From positions 248,001-312,000 of the forward strand of contig JADJXQ010000005.1 of the NCBI GenBank assembly GCA_016710335.1: 64,000 nt of DNA, read 5' to 3'. This document shows, one piece after another, positions 62,990-64,000 of this stretch. The position numbers were made by a program, and so were the translations under genes. The notes beneath the pieces were generated by a model, which saw only the letters and a program-made list of their open reading frames with translations, was not told where the DNA came from and searched no databases. Position 1 is the stretch's first letter; each line of letters opens with the position of its first letter. The DNA comes from Rhodospirillales bacterium. Its GTDB lineage: Bacteria; Pseudomonadota; Alphaproteobacteria; Rhodospirillales; Defluviicoccaceae.

Positions 62990-63762
62990 TCAGCCCTGGA
63001 CGTAGTAGATGTGCCGACCTATCTGGGTGGTGCGGGTCATCGAGCGCGTCCATGGTGGGTCGGCGTAGTCGGCGTGGTACCAGAGGGCGCCTCGGGTCGG
63101 GTCCGGCGCGCCGTAGAGACCACCAGGTGGGCGACCTCCTCTGCGTGACGCCACGCCGCCTCATTCAACGGCACGTCGTTGCGGCCGTCGCAAAACCAGG
63201 AGAACTGGCACTGGTGCAGGACCGTCTCCTCGCCCTGACGTACGACGTCACAGATGGAGTCAGGGAACGCGGGGTCTTTGACCCTGTTCAACGTCACCTT
63301 GGCTACCGCGATCTTGCCGAGCAGCGGTTCGGACCGCGCCTCCCAGTAGATGTTGAGCGCGAGGCAGTGAATCTCGACTTCGAGATCCGGCAACGTGGCG
63401 CCATATCCGACAGCGGGTGTCGCGGACGTCGTCGGCAGCGACACCGGATCCACAAACCGATCGAAGTTGCCGGTGACCGTGGATGGCTCCGTCGGCGGAG
63501 CAACTCGCGTTTCGGCATCCTGAAGCAAAGCGAGGCTGACCATGATGGCCGGAGCCTCGGAGGGCTGAAGCACGGCGGCCGAGCCTTCCTCGTCGATGCG
63601 GGCGTCCGGAACGGGCGTGGCGACCGCAGCAGCAGAAACTGACCGTGTGGCTGGTACTCGGAAGACGGGCTCGGCATGCGCTGGACGGTACCCTCTACCG
63701 TCATAGCTACCCGCCAGCACAAACACCGATGCCCAGAGACCCAGAAAAACAAACCGCACCAT
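62990..63762 (-). pseudogene. SleB-type cell wall hydrolase, with one frameshift near the C-terminus
   Basis: From ATG 63762 a signal or anchor (FVFLGLWASVFVLAG) and a Pro/Ala-rich linker lead to a Hydrolase_2/SleB domain: CLALNIYWEARSEPLLGKIAVAKVTLNRV, then CQFSWFCDG. Near 63115-63119 the frame breaks. The next frame gives YGAPDPTRGALWYHADYADP and TRTTQIGRHIYYVQG, the normal SleB end, with a stop at 62990-62992. One missing base restores 257 codons plus a stop. Read without repair, the protein would end at 63037 with an unrelated tail. The enzyme would cleave peptidoglycan glycan strands. As with argG, a sequencing error is possible. Confidence 0.85.
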
Positions 63763-64000
63763 AATCTTTACCCCATCATGCTTTTGAACCCAAATGCAGC
63801 CTCCCGCCGGATGTATACGGCCAAGATCTTGTTAATCTTGGGTCTTGATCGACCATGACCGCAAAGGTGAATAAAAAAACTCTAAAAGTCAACTATGTTG
63901 GGAATCGCGGATTTTTCACTACCGCTGGGTGCGTTTGGGGTCATCACGGCGAGATCGGGCGGCGCCACCTTTGCTCTGGCGCTCTTCACCGACGGCGGCC
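63763..64000. other. AT-rich intergenic sequence at window end, possible start of a plus-strand gene
   Basis: The stretch is AT-richer than the neighbours and should hold the promoter for the hydrolase gene. From ATG 63895 a plus-strand frame is open to the window edge (35 codons, starting LGIADFSLPLGAFGVITARS). It is too short to call. Confidence 0.3.

Overview
The window is 64 kb of GC-rich chromosome from an alphaproteobacterium, most likely of the Rhodospirillales type. The genus cannot be named from the sequence. The evidence is a set of families largely confined to that class (DUF2125, DUF4167, DUF1178, the DUF1674/SDHAF4 protein, a short QueF). The gene orders also fit: lysC-ptsP, hemA-prfA-prmC-DUF4167, rodZ-ispG-hisS, thrS-infC. 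There are no rRNA genes, no recognisable tRNA genes, no insertion sequences, no prophage and no CRISPR array. Most of the window is housekeeping and cell-envelope genes.

Layout. 1-2.7 kb: the end of a thiolase, then a minus-strand unit of small lipoprotein, CHAD-domain protein and ParA-like ATPase, and a small unknown gene. 2.7-5.4 kb: a lux-box-like site, a LuxR-type autoinducer receptor with no synthase nearby, and a FadL-type outer-membrane porin. 5.4-9.9 kb: PhzF-like protein, gatB, an orphan peptide-ABC ATPase, a DMT permease. 10-15 kb: DUF2125, exported YqgE, a CHAP lipoprotein with queF, DUF1232, pyrD, DUF4167. 15.3-27.6 kb: a minus-strand housekeeping block (lysC, nitronate monooxygenase, ptsP, rodZ-like, ispG, hisS, a divergent hemA, prfA, prmC). 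27.8-32.2 kb: ubiG, DUF1178, a second LuxR-family regulator, hisG, gamma-carbonic-anhydrase-like protein. 32.6-37 kb: two large repeat proteins, one with four carbohydrate-binding-like modules and one with eleven 47-residue TPR-like repeats. 37.1-46.7 kb: SDHAF4 homologue, htpX, rsmB, then a tightly coupled surface-polysaccharide cassette (heparinase-like, C-methyltransferase, WecA-like, epimerase, CapD/WbpM-like). 46.8-51.3 kb: an RND efflux pump. 51.3-57.8 kb: nadK with a hydrolase, two glycosyltransferases, thrS, infC. 58.2-63.8 kb: an unknown exported protein, a FrnE-like DsbA protein, argG, an omega-aminotransferase and a SleB-type hydrolase. The argG and SleB-type genes each carry one frameshift.

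Points that stand out. (1) A dispersed, roughly 110-bp, double-hairpin repeat bounded by CTAGTGCA/TGCACTAG occurs twice nearly intact and once degenerate; two copies supply the stop codon of the neighbouring gene. (2) infC appears to begin at AUA behind a strong Shine-Dalgarno. (3) A LuxR receptor retains all six ligand-pocket residues and lies near a las-box-like operator. (4) The glutamyl-tRNA reductase has an eroded NADPH site. (5) Short tandem duplications of 12-25 bp recur across intergenic gaps and protein linkers.
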